Positions 26,767-36,736 of a stretch of DNA of 64,000 nucleotides are shown piece after piece. Within the stretch, counting starts at the first letter, position 1. The number at the start of each line of letters is the position of its first letter. Source of the stretch: Brytella acorum (GTDB taxonomy: Bacteria; Pseudomonadota; Alphaproteobacteria; Acetobacterales; Acetobacteraceae); assembly GCF_029309905.1 (NCBI RefSeq), contig NZ_JARBJP010000003.1, forward strand, positions 248,001 through 312,000, given 5' to 3'. The translations under genes and the position numbers were made by a program. The notes below the pieces were generated by a model. That model had not been told where the DNA came from, did not search any database, and was given only the letters and a program-made list of their open reading frames with translations.

Positions 26767-27009
26767 TCAGGGCTGGTGTACGTTCCCGTAGGACGCGGCC
26801 CCGATGCCGGGACACGAGCAGGGATTCCCCAGCGGCACCTGCGTCGGCATCTTGCAGGTGTAAATGCCCGCCTTGCACGTATAGCCATAGCCGACGACCT
26901 GCATGCCGGGGGGCGTGGGACCGGGCGCTGCCGTGCCCGTGCATCCGGAAAGCGTGATGAGCCATCCAAGTGTCATCGCACTCGCTGCGAACATCCGTGC
27001 AAAACGCAT
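26767..27009 (-). CDS. Small cysteine-rich lipoprotein, unknown function
   Basis: An 80-residue protein with a lipoprotein signal (LITLSGC, lipidated Cys23), a short Pro/Gly linker, and a C-terminal half with four further cysteines ending in NPCSCPGIGAASYGNV. Small exported proteins with a closing PCSCPG-type motif seem to recur in alphaproteobacteria (from memory, not checked). The motif, the clear signal and the consistent codon use argue for a real gene. Its role is unknown. It lies 95 bases upstream of rmuC on the same strand. Confidence 0.75.
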   Translation of the reverse strand: MRFARMFAASAMTLGWLITLSGCTGTAAPGPTPPGMQVVGYGYTCKAGIYTCKMPTQVPLGNPCSCPGIGAASYGNVHQP

Positions 27010-27161
27010 CTTTCACACCCTCTTTGTAAGCCCGTTCCGGGCACTCTCATTGGCCCAACGGGTGTCGGACCGCTTCGTTCATTATGACCCGCATCCGGGC
27101 AGGAAGAAGGCGGGACAGGTCTCGGAAAATTCATACAGCATCAATTCGCAACGAAATAGAT

Positions 27162-27176
27162 TGATATGTTATATCA
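27162..27176. promoter_or_regulatory. AT-rich inverted repeat upstream of TonB receptor gene
   Basis: TGATAT-GTT-ATATCA, a perfect 6-bp inverted repeat with a 3-base centre, lies 45 bases before the receptor start within an unusually AT-rich stretch of this GC-rich window. It could be an operator for an iron- or nutrient-responsive repressor, or part of the promoter (TATCAT at 27172-27177 as -10). No match to a classic Fur box was recognised. Confidence 0.4.
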
Positions 27177-27221
27177 TACGGTTTATAGCCTTTCCCGATC
27201 TTACCTCCACCCGGATTAGCC

Positions 27222-29543
27222 ATGACCCGTTCACGCCCTCTCCGCTCCCTCAGGTTCCTGCTTACGACGGCCACGCTCTTCCCCGTGCAGCACGCCCTTG
27301 CACAGACAGGCCAGAGCGCGCCGGAAGCCAGCGTGACGAATGTGCAAAAAGCGAAGACAAAAAAAACCCCCGTGACGACAGACGCTACCACGCCTGAAAA
27401 AGGCCGCGTTGCGTTTGACAGTGAAAGCGCGCGCCAGACGGTGACGGACGACGTCCAGTCCGGTGAAGAACACATCATGGTCAATGCCCATCTCGACGAG
27501 AAGCGCGCCAGTCTGCAGCCGGACACGGGCGCGACAACCTATCGCTTCACGCGTCAGGATATCGAAAGAATTCCGGGGGGCGACAATGCGCCGCTCAATC
27601 AGGTTCTCCTCCAGGCACCCGGCGTCGCGCAGGACAGCTATGGCCAGATCCATGTCCGCGGCGATCACAACGAGGTGCAGTTCCGTCTCGACGGCGTCAT
27701 GCTTCCGGAAGGGATGAGCGTCTTCGGTCAGGCGCTGATGACACGTTTTGCCCACTCTATGTCGCTGACGACAGGCGCGCTGCCCAGTGAATATGGCTTC
27801 CTGCAAGCGGGCGTCGTTGACATCACGACCAAGAACGGCAGCGCCGATGCCGGCGGCAACGCTTCGGTTTATGGCGGTGCGCGGGATTATTTCCTGCCAT
27901 CCCTGCAATATGGCGGCCATGCCGGAAAATGGGACTATTTCGCGACAGCGGATTTCGTGCACAACCGTGTCGGCATTGAAAATCCGACCCCGGATTTCAA
28001 CGCGATCCACGATCTGTCCAACCAGTACCATTTCCTCGGACACCTACGTTATACGGCCGATGAAAATACGCGCGTCAGCTTCACGGCGGGGGTATCGAAC
28101 GCTCAATATCAGTTGCCCAACAATCCCGGCCAGCAGACCCAGTTCGCCAATCCGGATTACACCAGCAGCGCACTCGGGCAGCGCCTCAACGGGACCGTGG
28201 ACAGTTCCAGTCTTAATGAGCGCCAGAAGGAAATCACCGATTTCGGCATTCTGTCGCTCCAGAAGGACATGGGACAGGTCAGCCTCCAGACCTCGGCGAT
28301 CGTACGTTACAGCTCGCTCGGCTATTCGCCTGACGTTCTGGGCGAACTCGTCTATAACGGCCTGGCGCAGCGCGCCCAGCGCTCCGTGTTTTCGTCCGGC
28401 AACCAGACCGACCTGACCTGGCACGCGAACAGCCAGCATACCGTGCGCTTCGGATTTCAGGCCTATGTCGAGCGCACGATCGCCAAATCGGACTCCGCCG
28501 TTTTTCTTCAGGACGGCATCGACGCAAACGGCGATCCCTCTTTCAGCGACCAGATCGCCTCCATCCATGACGGCACGGGTCGCACGGGCTGGTATTATGG
28601 CCTTTACGCGCAGGACGAGTGGAAGCCCGTCCGCAACCTGACCATCAATTACGGCCTGCGCTTCGACGGCGTGGATCAGTACACCCATTCCAAGCAGGTC
28701 AGCCCACGCGTCAATCTGGTCTACACGCCATGGCGTGGCGGCACGTTTCATGCGGGCTATTCGCGCTACTTCACGCCGCCGCCTTTCGAGATCGTGGGCG
28801 GAACGCAGCTCAACAGGTTCGAGGGCACATCGGGTGCTCCGGAAACCGTGCTCAACACAACCGTCAAGGCCGAGCGCGACCACTATTTCGACGCAGGCTT
28901 CGCACAGGATATCCTGCCCGGCTGGCACGCCTCCTTCGACGCCTATGTCAAGCTGGCCCGCAACCTGATCGACGAAGGCCAGTTCGGTTCGCCGATCATT
29001 CTCTCGGGGTTCAATTACCGCCGCGGCCAGGTCAATGGTTACGAGTTCGCGACCGACTACACACGTGGCGCTTTCACCGTTTACGGCAATTTCGCCTGGT
29101 CGCGAGCCATCGGCAAAGACATTACGTCAGCCCAGTGGAACTTCGATCCGGACGATCTGGCCTATATCCGGCAACACTGGATTCATCTCGATCATGACCA
29201 GCGCTGGACCGCGTCGGCCGGCGCGAGCTACGCGTTCTTCCATAAAACCGGCCATCCGCTGCGTCTTTCAGCCACCATGCTCTACGGATCGGGCCTTCGC
29301 GCCGACGGCGCGACGCCGAACGGCGCTTCCGTCCCGAAATACGCGACGTTCAACTTCGCAGCCGTGCAGGCTTTCAAGGATCTCTTCCACATTCCCTTCC
29401 TCAAGCGGACGGAACTGCGTCTCGACGTCATCAATCTCTTTGACAAGGCCTACGAAATCCGCTCGGGCTCGGGCATCGGCGTCGGCGCTCCCCAATATGG
29501 TCTGCGTCGCACGATCCTGACAGGAATTTCGCAGCGCTTCTGA
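27222..29543 (+). CDS. TonB-dependent outer-membrane receptor
   Basis: Outer-membrane gated porin powered by TonB/ExbBD, used for chelated metals or other scarce solutes. It has 773 residues: a signal peptide (about 1-27, ending ALA), an unusual Thr/Lys-rich linker, a plug domain (about 105-205, with QIHVRGDHNEVQFRLDGV), a 22-strand barrel with alternating aromatic motifs, and the terminal phenylalanine (GISQRF) needed for Bam assembly. No siderophore genes, regulator or TonB system adjoin it, so the substrate is open. A terminator follows 23 bases later. Confidence 0.93.
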   Translation: MTRSRPLRSLRFLLTTATLFPVQHALAQTGQSAPEASVTNVQKAKTKKTPVTTDATTPEKGRVAFDSESARQTVTDDVQSGEEHIMVNAHLDEKRASLQPDTGATTYRFTRQDIERIPGGDNAPLNQVLLQAPGVAQDSYGQIHVRGDHNEVQFRLDGVMLPEGMSVFGQALMTRFAHSMSLTTGALPSEYGFLQAGVVDITTKNGSADAGGNASVYGGARDYFLPSLQYGGHAGKWDYFATADFVHNRVGIENPTPDFNAIHDLSNQYHFLGHLRYTADENTRVSFTAGVSNAQYQLPNNPGQQTQFANPDYTSSALGQRLNGTVDSSSLNERQKEITDFGILSLQKDMGQVSLQTSAIVRYSSLGYSPDVLGELVYNGLAQRAQRSVFSSGNQTDLTWHANSQHTVRFGFQAYVERTIAKSDSAVFLQDGIDANGDPSFSDQIASIHDGTGRTGWYYGLYAQDEWKPVRNLTINYGLRFDGVDQYTHSKQVSPRVNLVYTPWRGGTFHAGYSRYFTPPPFEIVGGTQLNRFEGTSGAPETVLNTTVKAERDHYFDAGFAQDILPGWHASFDAYVKLARNLIDEGQFGSPIILSGFNYRRGQVNGYEFATDYTRGAFTVYGNFAWSRAIGKDITSAQWNFDPDDLAYIRQHWIHLDHDQRWTASAGASYAFFHKTGHPLRLSATMLYGSGLRADGATPNGASVPKYATFNFAAVQAFKDLFHIPFLKRTELRLDVINLFDKAYEIRSGSGIGVGAPQYGLRRTILTGISQRF

Positions 29544-29565
29544 TCCAATCCGGGCAAGCGATAAG

Positions 29566-29602
29566 AAAGGGCGGCGCGGAAGGAACATCCCGACCGCCCT
29601 TT
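29566..29602. terminator. Bidirectional Rho-independent terminator
   Basis: AAAGGGCGG and CCGCCCTTT form a perfect 9-bp stem around a 19-base loop between the convergent TonB receptor and holA genes. On the plus strand the stem ends in CCCTTTTGATGTTT, a good U-tract; on the minus strand it ends in CCCTTTCTTATC. The convergent position and U-runs on both sides support termination in both directions. Confidence 0.8.
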
Positions 29603-29623
29603 TGATGTTTCACGACCCCGATC

Positions 29624-30625
29624 TCAACGCCGCCCGCCAGCGCAAAGGACCGCGAGATGGCGCCGACACAGCGCCATGTCCGGCGTTCCGGTTTGTTTGC
29701 AGGCCAGTTCCAGCGCCTGCGTCTGCGCGCAGGCACCGAGCAGAGAAGATACGGTCCACCGATCCAGCGCACGATTGAAAGCCTCCGCGCGCTTGAAGAA
29801 AACCGGCGGTCGCAAGGTCTTCATGGCTTCGGCCCGCCCGAGCCCGCCCTCAACCGCCTGCGCGACACGCAGCAGACGCGTCAGAGCAGAGAGCACGGCC
29901 CGCAGAACGCCAATCGGATTGGCGCCATCCGCGAAGGCCCGTTCCAAAGCGAGATCCGCCGCCGCGCGATCGCCCGAAAGCGCCGCGCTCGTCGCATCCT
30001 CCAGCGTGGCGTTGGCGGCATCGCCGATGCAGTCCTGCACATCTTCAACCGTCAGCGTCCCGCCCCGACCAGCATAGAGGGTGATCTTCTCGATCTCTCC
30101 CCGCACGGCCGCACGGTCGGAACCCAAACGCCCCAGAAGCCATGTCATGGCGTCCCGGTCGATCCGCACGCCAGCCGCGGTCAGCATGTCGCCGATCGTC
30201 GCGGAAAGTGCCCGTCCTTCTTCGGGATAGCAGCCGATCGAGGCGGCTTCCTTCGCGGTTTCGAACAGGGTTCGGAGCTTTGAACGCGACGCAAGACCTA
30301 GCGCTTCCAGCACGACCAATGTGTCGGTCTGCATCTCGAAAAGACGTTTGAGAGCAGGCACGAGCGCATCCTGCGCCTCGCGCACCCACACGACACGCCG
30401 ACCGCCGATCAGGGAAAGCGCGGTCGCCTCTTCCTCGAGCCGGTCATGCGTTTCACGATCCAGCATCGCGACGCGGAAGGGATCATCGAGACTCTCCCCC
30501 ACGACACGCACGGCCTGTGCGGCACGTTCGCGAATCAGACCCGCGTCGTCGCCATAGAGAAGAATGGCGCGCCATGAAGCGGCATCCGCAATCGCTTTTC
30601 CGGCATTACGCGCATCGATCTTCAT
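29624..30625 (-). CDS. holA: DNA polymerase III subunit delta
   Basis: Clamp-loader subunit that opens the beta sliding clamp. It is 333 residues, typical for HolA. The N-terminal half has the AAA-like fold (ILLYGDDAGLIRERA, about residue 21), then the helical lid and collar domain (NPIGVLRAVLSALTRLLRV). It is the last gene of the leuS-lptE-holA set, a layout common in alphaproteobacteria, starting 30 bases after lptE. Confidence 0.92.
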   Translation of the reverse strand: MKIDARNAGKAIADAASWRAILLYGDDAGLIRERAAQAVRVVGESLDDPFRVAMLDRETHDRLEEEATALSLIGGRRVVWVREAQDALVPALKRLFEMQTDTLVVLEALGLASRSKLRTLFETAKEAASIGCYPEEGRALSATIGDMLTAAGVRIDRDAMTWLLGRLGSDRAAVRGEIEKITLYAGRGGTLTVEDVQDCIGDAANATLEDATSAALSGDRAAADLALERAFADGANPIGVLRAVLSALTRLLRVAQAVEGGLGRAEAMKTLRPPVFFKRAEAFNRALDRWTVSSLLGACAQTQALELACKQTGTPDMALCRRHLAVLCAGGRR

Positions 30626-30655
30626 GACGCCACCCCCATGATCCGGGCCGCGGGA

Positions 30656-31345
30656 TCAGTCCAGAATGCCGTTGGAACGGCGACCCGTCGCCGCTGCCGG
30701 GAAGCCGTCAGGACCGCTATCGTCGTACTGCGCTCCGTTCTTGCCCGGCATGGCATTAGGATTGAAATAACGTTCACGAATTTTCTTGTTGGCTTTCGGT
30801 GGCGTGACGTGACTGCGGAACCAGGTCGCGATCTGCTGGGTGATTTCGTTGGCCAGCGTCTTGGCCATACGCGCCTGCGCTGTCTCGTGGTTCATCGTCT
30901 GGGCGAAATACTGTTCGAACTGCGTATTCATACCATCAAGCGTGCTCGCATCGCCCTGCGCCACCAGCTTGGGAGCCTGTTCGACGGTATAAAGCTGCCA
31001 GTGCGCCGATGCCAGTTCGCGCACGCGACCGGATGTATTGTCCGAGTGGATATCGATATATTCCGATGAAAACCCGGGCGACACCCGCAATGTGTAACCT
31101 TCGGGGGCGGCCGAGCTCGCGCCACCGAGGTTTTCCTGCAACGCCAGACGCAATTGCTGCCCGTTTCTTTCGGGTATGTTGGCGACGTAAATGTTCTGCA
31201 ACGTCTCCGCGATCTGCGGCTGACCGCCATCCACCTGCCCATAAAGAGGCTGGAAGCCGCATCCGGCAAGCGGTAGCGACGCCAGCACGACCGTAGAATG
31301 CAGGGCCACGAGGCTAACGCGAGGGAAATAGCGGCCGCGGCTCAT
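30656..31345 (-). CDS. lptE: LPS assembly lipoprotein LptE
   Basis: LptE is the outer-membrane lipoprotein that plugs the LptD barrel during lipopolysaccharide insertion. The protein has 229 residues with a lipoprotein signal ending LPLAGC (Cys29), directly followed by the family signature GFQPLYG. The middle region has the alternating helix/strand pattern of LptE and ends with a conserved long helix (QARMAKTLANEITQQIATW). The C-terminal tail is Asp/Gly-rich. It starts one base from the leuS stop and precedes holA. Confidence 0.88.
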   Translation of the reverse strand: MSRGRYFPRVSLVALHSTVVLASLPLAGCGFQPLYGQVDGGQPQIAETLQNIYVANIPERNGQQLRLALQENLGGASSAAPEGYTLRVSPGFSSEYIDIHSDNTSGRVRELASAHWQLYTVEQAPKLVAQGDASTLDGMNTQFEQYFAQTMNHETAQARMAKTLANEITQQIATWFRSHVTPPKANKKIRERYFNPNAMPGKNGAQYDDSGPDGFPAAATGRRSNGILD

Positions 31346-31346
31346 A

Positions 31347-33947
31347 TCAACCCGCGATCACGAAATTGACGATACGGTTCGGCACATGGATTTTCTTGAC
31401 GATCCGTTTGCCCTCGAGCATCCGCGCAACATTCGGGTCCGCTTCCGCCTGGGCGATCACCTCGTTCGCTGGCGCATCGGGAGCGACTTCGATGGTCCCG
31501 CGCAGCTTGCCCATCACCTGCACCCCGATCGTCACGCGCGTCACCGCCAGCCATTGCGGGTCGGCCACGGGCCAGGCCCGCTCGACGACCATGGGACCAG
31601 ATGGCTCCAGATGCGAGAGCATTTCCTCGGCCAGATGCGGCTGCATGGGCGCGCAGAGCAGACAGAGCGTCAGCGCGGCTTCGCGTCGCGCCGCCGCCAT
31701 GCCCGACGCATCGGATTTTTCAGCCTCGGCCAGCGCGGAAGTCAGCTCATGCAGACGCGCCACCGCGACATTGGGTGAGAAGCCGTCCAGCGCCTCCGTC
31801 ACGGCTGCGATCGTGCGATGCGTCATGCGGCGCAGATCCTCGCCGCCCGTGTCGTGCGCGCTGTCAGCCGCGTCACGGGCGGCGACGCTGGCGACCAGCC
31901 GGAACAGCCGCTGGCCGAAACGCGCCGAAGCCGCGATCCCGGCTTCCGTCCACTCCATGTCACGCTCGGGCGGACTGTCCGACAACACGAACCACCGCGC
32001 CGTATCCGCGCCGAAACGTTCGATGATCGCCACAGGAGAAACCGTGTTGCGCTTCGATTTCGACATCTTCTCGGAGCGGCCGACCGTGACCGCCACGCCG
32101 TTGTCACGACGCACGAGCGTCCCTTGCGGAGTGCGTTCGATATCTTCGGGCGCCAGCCAGCCGTTTTCGTCACGATAGCTTTCGTGCGTAATCATGCCTT
32201 GCGTGAAAAGCCCGGCAAATGGCTCATCGACGTCGAGATGACCGGTTGCGTGCATCGCACGCGTGAAGAAACGCGCGTAGAGCAGGTGAAGAATCGCATG
32301 CTCGATGCCGCCGATATACTGATCGACCGGTAGCCACGCGTTGGCCGCCGCCGGATCGGTCGGCGTTTCGGCGTGCGGCGCGGTGAAACGCGCGAAATAC
32401 CAGGAGCTATCGACGAAGGTATCGAACGTATCCGTCTCGCGCCGCGCGGGTCTGCCGCAATTGGGGCAGTCCGCATGCTTCCAGGTCGGATGATGATCCA
32501 GCGGATTGCCGGGACGATCGAACGTGACGTCCTCCGGCAGAACGACGGGAAGCTGATCTTGCGGCACCGGCACGGCGCCGCAGGCCTCGCAATGGATGAC
32601 CGGAATCGGGCAGCCCCAGTAGCGCTGACGGGAGATGCCCCAGTCGCGCAGACGCCAGTTCACGACCCCCCGTCCGACGCCCATGGCTTCGAGCCGCTCG
32701 ATCGCCTTGCGCTTACCGTCCGCCGTCGTGAGTCCGTCGAGAAAGCCGGAATTGATCAGCGTGCCGTCACCGCTCGCCGCCGTTTTGCCAACGGTGAACG
32801 TCGCGGCTTCCTCACCCGCAGGCAGGATCACGGGCCGGATCGGCAGATCGTATTTACGAGCGAAATCCAGGTCGCGCTGATCGCCGCACGGGCAACCGAA
32901 CACCGCGCCGGTGCCATAGTCCATCAGGACGAAATTTGCGATCCAGACTGGCGACGTCTCATCCGGCGAGAACGGATTGGCCACACGCAATCCCGTGTCG
33001 ACACCGCGCTTTTCCGCGATCTCGATCGCCTCTTCGGATGTTCCGAGCCTCTGACACTCTTCGACGAACGCGCGCACTTCCGGATTGCCGCTGGCCACTT
33101 TGGCCGCCAGCGGATGATCGGCCGCGATCGCCAAGAAACTCATGCCGAACAGCGTGTCGGGGCGCGTCGTGAAAACTTCGACGGAATCGAGATCACTGTC
33201 GAATCCCTCCGGGGCTCCGTGCAGCGGGAAACGCACCCGCGCCCCTTCGGAGCGACCGATCCAACGCTCCTGCATGACCCGGACACGCGCGGGCCAGCGG
33301 TCCAGCGCACCGAGACCATCGAGAAGCGGCTGGGCAAAATCCGTGATCCTGAGAAACCACTGCGACAGCCGCTTCTTTTCAATCAGGGCGCCCGAACGCC
33401 AGCCGCGACCATCGACCACCTGCTCATTCGCCAGGACGGTATGATCCACCGGATCCCAGTTGACCGACGATTCCTTGCGCTCGACGAGGCCCTTGTCCCA
33501 CATGTCGAGAAACAGTTTCTGCTGCTTGCCATAATATTCCGGCAGGCAGGTTGCGATTTCACGATCCCAGTCGAGCGAGAAGCCGAGCCGCTGGAGCGTC
33601 CCACGCATGGCGGCGATGTTGTCCATCGTCCACTGGCCCGGATGAACGCCGCGCTCCCGCGCCGCGTTTTCGGCCGGCAGCCCGAATGCATCCCATCCCA
33701 TCGGGTGCAGGACCGAAAAACCCTGCGCGCGCTTATAGCGGGCGACGACGTCGCCCAGCGCGTAATTGCGCACATGTCCCATATGAAGCTGGCCCGACGG
33801 ATAGGGGAACATCTCCAGCACATAGTATTTGGGACGATCCGTCGGCGGATGGTCATCCGCGGCAAAAACGCGCTTGCGGGCCCAGGCTTCCTGCCAACGG
33901 GGTTCGGCCTTCGCGAAATCGAAGGTAGCGGTCTCTTGATCGTTCAT
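31347..33947 (-). CDS. leuS: Leucyl-tRNA synthetase
   Basis: Class I synthetase that charges tRNA-Leu. It has 866 residues. The HMGH ATP motif is at 55-58, the CP1 editing domain follows with the TTRPDTLFG segment, two cysteine pairs of a zinc module ([17 protein letters not shown]) lie in the middle, and KMSKS starts at 627. The anticodon-binding and C-terminal domains are complete. It heads the leuS-lptE-holA genes and is 42 bases after the DUF3576 lipoprotein. Confidence 0.98.
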   Translation of the reverse strand: MNDQETATFDFAKAEPRWQEAWARKRVFAADDHPPTDRPKYYVLEMFPYPSGQLHMGHVRNYALGDVVARYKRAQGFSVLHPMGWDAFGLPAENAARERGVHPGQWTMDNIAAMRGTLQRLGFSLDWDREIATCLPEYYGKQQKLFLDMWDKGLVERKESSVNWDPVDHTVLANEQVVDGRGWRSGALIEKKRLSQWFLRITDFAQPLLDGLGALDRWPARVRVMQERWIGRSEGARVRFPLHGAPEGFDSDLDSVEVFTTRPDTLFGMSFLAIAADHPLAAKVASGNPEVRAFVEECQRLGTSEEAIEIAEKRGVDTGLRVANPFSPDETSPVWIANFVLMDYGTGAVFGCPCGDQRDLDFARKYDLPIRPVILPAGEEAATFTVGKTAASGDGTLINSGFLDGLTTADGKRKAIERLEAMGVGRGVVNWRLRDWGISRQRYWGCPIPVIHCEACGAVPVPQDQLPVVLPEDVTFDRPGNPLDHHPTWKHADCPNCGRPARRETDTFDTFVDSSWYFARFTAPHAETPTDPAAANAWLPVDQYIGGIEHAILHLLYARFFTRAMHATGHLDVDEPFAGLFTQGMITHESYRDENGWLAPEDIERTPQGTLVRRDNGVAVTVGRSEKMSKSKRNTVSPVAIIERFGADTARWFVLSDSPPERDMEWTEAGIAASARFGQRLFRLVASVAARDAADSAHDTGGEDLRRMTHRTIAAVTEALDGFSPNVAVARLHELTSALAEAEKSDASGMAAARREAALTLCLLCAPMQPHLAEEMLSHLEPSGPMVVERAWPVADPQWLAVTRVTIGVQVMGKLRGTIEVAPDAPANEVIAQAEADPNVARMLEGKRIVKKIHVPNRIVNFVIAG

Positions 33948-33989
33948 ATCGTCCGTTTGTGACGGGTGCGCGGCGGCACCCGTGTCCCG

Positions 33990-34502
33990 TTAGTTGCGGT
34001 CGCCGTTTTCGGCCCGCAACTGGCGGGCGCGGGCAAGGATGCGCGAGGTGATGTCCGAAACCGTATTGACCGCTGGCGGCATATCATTCCACTCACCGTC
34101 CTGCCTGACCTGCCGGAAAACGGATACGCGCAACGCATCGGAACGCAGACGGCGGTCAAGGATGTAGGTCGCGATCTTGAAACGCTCGTTCGTCGCGCCA
34201 GGCGGCTGATACCAGTCCGTCAGGATCACGCCGCCCACGGCGTCCGCCGAAGCAAACGGCATGAAGGACAGCGTATCGAGCGCGCCGCGCCACAGATAGG
34301 CATTCACGCCACCCTTCAACTGGTCATCACCACCCGTCGCACCCCGGTCGAACTCGGCGAGATGATTGCGGGGCGTCGTCAGACTGTTCGGGCTGCGATT
34401 ATTGCCGCATGCCGAAAGAACCAGCAGGACGCCAAGCGCCCCCCAGTGACGGACCCGAATTCCGGAAGACAAAAGAGTGGTCGGCTGTGAAGGAGGCGTC
34501 AT
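33990..34502 (-). CDS. DUF3576-family lipoprotein
   Basis: A 170-residue exported protein with a long n-region and lipobox VLSAC (Cys32). The remainder fits the DUF3576 family of alphaproteobacteria, including the core DTLSFMPFASADAVGGVILTD split around residue 75-95 and the end segment TSRILARARQLR. The family often lies just upstream of leuS, as here, where it may help outer-membrane biogenesis together with lptE; that role is an inference from position. No experimental function is known to me. Confidence 0.85.
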   Translation of the reverse strand: MTPPSQPTTLLSSGIRVRHWGALGVLLVLSACGNNRSPNSLTTPRNHLAEFDRGATGGDDQLKGGVNAYLWRGALDTLSFMPFASADAVGGVILTDWYQPPGATNERFKIATYILDRRLRSDALRVSVFRQVRQDGEWNDMPPAVNTVSDITSRILARARQLRAENGDRN

Positions 34503-34541
34503 GATGTCCCTGTAGGCCGAGTATGGCCGCGTGGAGAAACC

Positions 34542-34562
34542 CCGCGCGCCACAGGGGCGCGG
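34542..34562 (-). terminator. Hairpin between regulator gene and DUF3576 operon
   Basis: CCGCGC/GCGCGG form a 6-bp stem with a 9-base loop, 42 bases beyond the stop of the large regulator gene. On the transcribed strand it is followed by GGTTTCTCC. It could terminate the regulator transcript before the DUF3576-leuS operon. The stem is short and the U-tract weak, so this is tentative. The same 101-base gap must also hold the promoter of the leuS operon. Confidence 0.4.
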
Positions 34563-34603
34563 AAACCATTAAATAAGCCGCCCTACATATCGCGCCCGGA
34601 CCG

Positions 34604-36736
34604 TCACGCCAAGCATGCCGTCGTCTTATTGTCCTCATGGACCACACCGCTCTTGAGCCATGCGCGGCGCAAACGTTCCTGAGCCTCCTCCGGGAGGAAC
34701 ATATGACGTTTCATGAGTTGATCGAGAGAGAGCGACGGGCAAAGGGCAAGTAGCTGCGCGCGTGCAATTTCAAGCTCACTGTCGAGACCCGCCTCGACCA
34801 GAGCCGCGACATAATAAATGAGCGCGGCCGGAAACCTTGGGAAGGTGCAGACATAGGAGCGACTCATGCGCACAGCCTCATTGGAGCGCCCCACGAGCAG
34901 CAGCAGCATGATCGCGCTGGGCTCCGTCAGAACGCAGGACGGGTCTTCGTGTCGGGCAGCAAGGTAGTCCTCGGTACGTCTGCTCGCCTCTTCCCAGTGC
35001 CCATGATGCGCGGCGGCGAAGGCCTGGAGCAGGGAGCAGGCTGGAAGATCAGGAGGCAGACCGCCGTCATCCGGACCGTCATTGACCAAAGATGCGGTCA
35101 ACGCTTCCGCCATGGGCGCATGTCCGGGCATCCGGAACGTGACATAGGCCAGAGCCAGCCGCGAAATCGGACTTTGGGGCGTCTGGGCCTGACACTCCTG
35201 AAGAAGGGAGAGGGCTTCCAGCTGAGTCTCGTCTTCATCTGGCGTGCGATAAGATACGGCACGTACCGAAGCGAAAAGCGCTGTGGCAAGATCGCGCAGC
35301 GAACCGGCCTCGCTTTGTCGGGTCTCCAGCAACATCCCGATCTGCGGGAACAACGCGACGTCGCACCGCATGAGAAGCATGAGCGCTCTCAGTGCGCGGC
35401 CGCCGTGCGAAAGCTCCCTGACGGAACGAGGCGCCTGCACCCGCCCCTCGAACTGCAGGACGGCCCATTGCAACGCGATGCCAACACCCATCAGGCTGGG
35501 CAGCACGGCTCTCATGTCTCCGACACCATCGTCGAAAACAATTTTCCTCGCCCAGACGATGCCATTATCATAACGGAGGTCGATGAGCCGGAAAATGATA
35601 CTCGTACGCGCGGCTGTCGCTCCACCCGCCATCTTACGCACGGCAGTGGTGAGAAGAAAATCGGCCCCCGCCTTGCGGCAGGTCTCCGCGTAACCCCTTT
35701 CGACCGTATCCGTCCTCTGTGGAGCCGGCAAAACGCCGAAAAGATGCTGACGCGACAAAGTCACGTCAAGCGCGTCACCCAACTCGAAACTGACGCCGGA
35801 CTCCATATCCGGAGGCAGCATAACCGGTGCGACGGCAATCATCGCCAGACGCCGCGCCGCTTCGCTGGCGGAACGCAGGGTCGAAGGCGGCGTCAATGAA
35901 AGAATGCCCTCCCCATCCTCCGCCGAGAACAGCTCCCGTGAGGGAGCATCGCGATCAGAATCCGAAAAAGCGGACCGTTTCGCCGCCGGGACGGCCGCCG
36001 CCTGCAACGAACTCAGCAGATCCATCGTCACCGGCCCCGGCGGACGCCCCAACCGGGACTCAAACATCTCGAGCATCTTTCGCCCGAATTCGAGAGCCTT
36101 GGCATGTTCTCCCTGAAGAACCGCCGCCTGCATACGCGCGCGCCAGGCGCTCTCGTTGTATTCGTCACCGGAAAGAAGCTGATCCGCAATGGCAAAGAGG
36201 GTGTCGGCGTCCACCTCTTCCTGCAACGCACGCGTCAGTACACTCTGGATGTGCCGCGTGAGCCCCGTGCGCTGCTCTTCAAGCCACCCGTCAAAAGCCG
36301 GATCGATCCCATTCAGATCGGCGAGAAGCGGCGCAAACGGCTCTTCGAGCTCCCGGATCGCCGGAAGCCCAACCGCGTAGACACGTTCGACATCCACGGA
36401 CGTCAGAGCAGGCTTGAGCGCCAGAGTATGCCGCTGCACATCAATGACATCCACGCCAAGAGGGCTGAGCGCATCCAGCAGCCGATGGATTTCCTGACGC
36501 AGCGAAGCACGAGCCAGTTCTTCCGGACGCTGGCTCCATAAAAGTTCGGCGAGGCGCGGGCGCGTGACGGGCCTACGATTCGCGAGCGCGAGAACAGCCA
36601 GCAGACCACGTGTCTTCCCACCGATGGGCAACACGCTCTCGCTCCTCATGGAACGCGCTTCCATACTCCCGATGAGGCGAATCCGAAGAAGGGTCGGATC
36701 CATCTTGGGCAAGCTGTGCCGCCCTACCTCGAACAT
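34604..36736 (-). CDS. Winged-helix/BTAD transcriptional regulator with TolB-like domain
   Basis: Predicted transcription factor. The start at 36736 (MFEVGRHSLPK) has a GAGGAG site 7 bases upstream; the ATG at 36751 lies inside that site. It has about 710 residues: an OmpR-like winged helix (about 15-95, GGKTRGLLAVLALANRRPV), a bacterial transcriptional activator domain (about 105-250, ending MLEMFESRLGR), a TolB/CadC-like segment (about 300-440, with ADFLLTTAVRKM), then a TPR-like tail. There is no receiver or ATPase domain. No obvious target lies beside it. The upstream AT-rich segment may be its promoter. Confidence 0.8.
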   Translation of the reverse strand: MFEVGRHSLPKMDPTLLRIRLIGSMEARSMRSESVLPIGGKTRGLLAVLALANRRPVTRPRLAELLWSQRPEELARASLRQEIHRLLDALSPLGVDVIDVQRHTLALKPALTSVDVERVYAVGLPAIRELEEPFAPLLADLNGIDPAFDGWLEEQRTGLTRHIQSVLTRALQEEVDADTLFAIADQLLSGDEYNESAWRARMQAAVLQGEHAKALEFGRKMLEMFESRLGRPPGPVTMDLLSSLQAAAVPAAKRSAFSDSDRDAPSRELFSAEDGEGILSLTPPSTLRSASEAARRLAMIAVAPVMLPPDMESGVSFELGDALDVTLSRQHLFGVLPAPQRTDTVERGYAETCRKAGADFLLTTAVRKMAGGATAARTSIIFRLIDLRYDNGIVWARKIVFDDGVGDMRAVLPSLMGVGIALQWAVLQFEGRVQAPRSVRELSHGGRALRALMLLMRCDVALFPQIGMLLETRQSEAGSLRDLATALFASVRAVSYRTPDEDETQLEALSLLQECQAQTPQSPISRLALAYVTFRMPGHAPMAEALTASLVNDGPDDGGLPPDLPACSLLQAFAAAHHGHWEEASRRTEDYLAARHEDPSCVLTEPSAIMLLLLVGRSNEAVRMSRSYVCTFPRFPAALIYYVAALVEAGLDSELEIARAQLLALCPSLSLDQLMKRHMFLPEEAQERLRRAWLKSGVVHEDNKTTACLA

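Noticed and set aside
25133-26791. 552-residue plus-strand open frame opposite the response regulator and rmuC
   Set aside because: Antisense shadow of well-supported genes with an Arg/His-rich composition typical of wrong-frame translation.
32373-33962. 529-residue plus-strand open frame opposite leuS
   Set aside because: Antisense to leuS, which has all its motifs; composition is that of a shadow frame.
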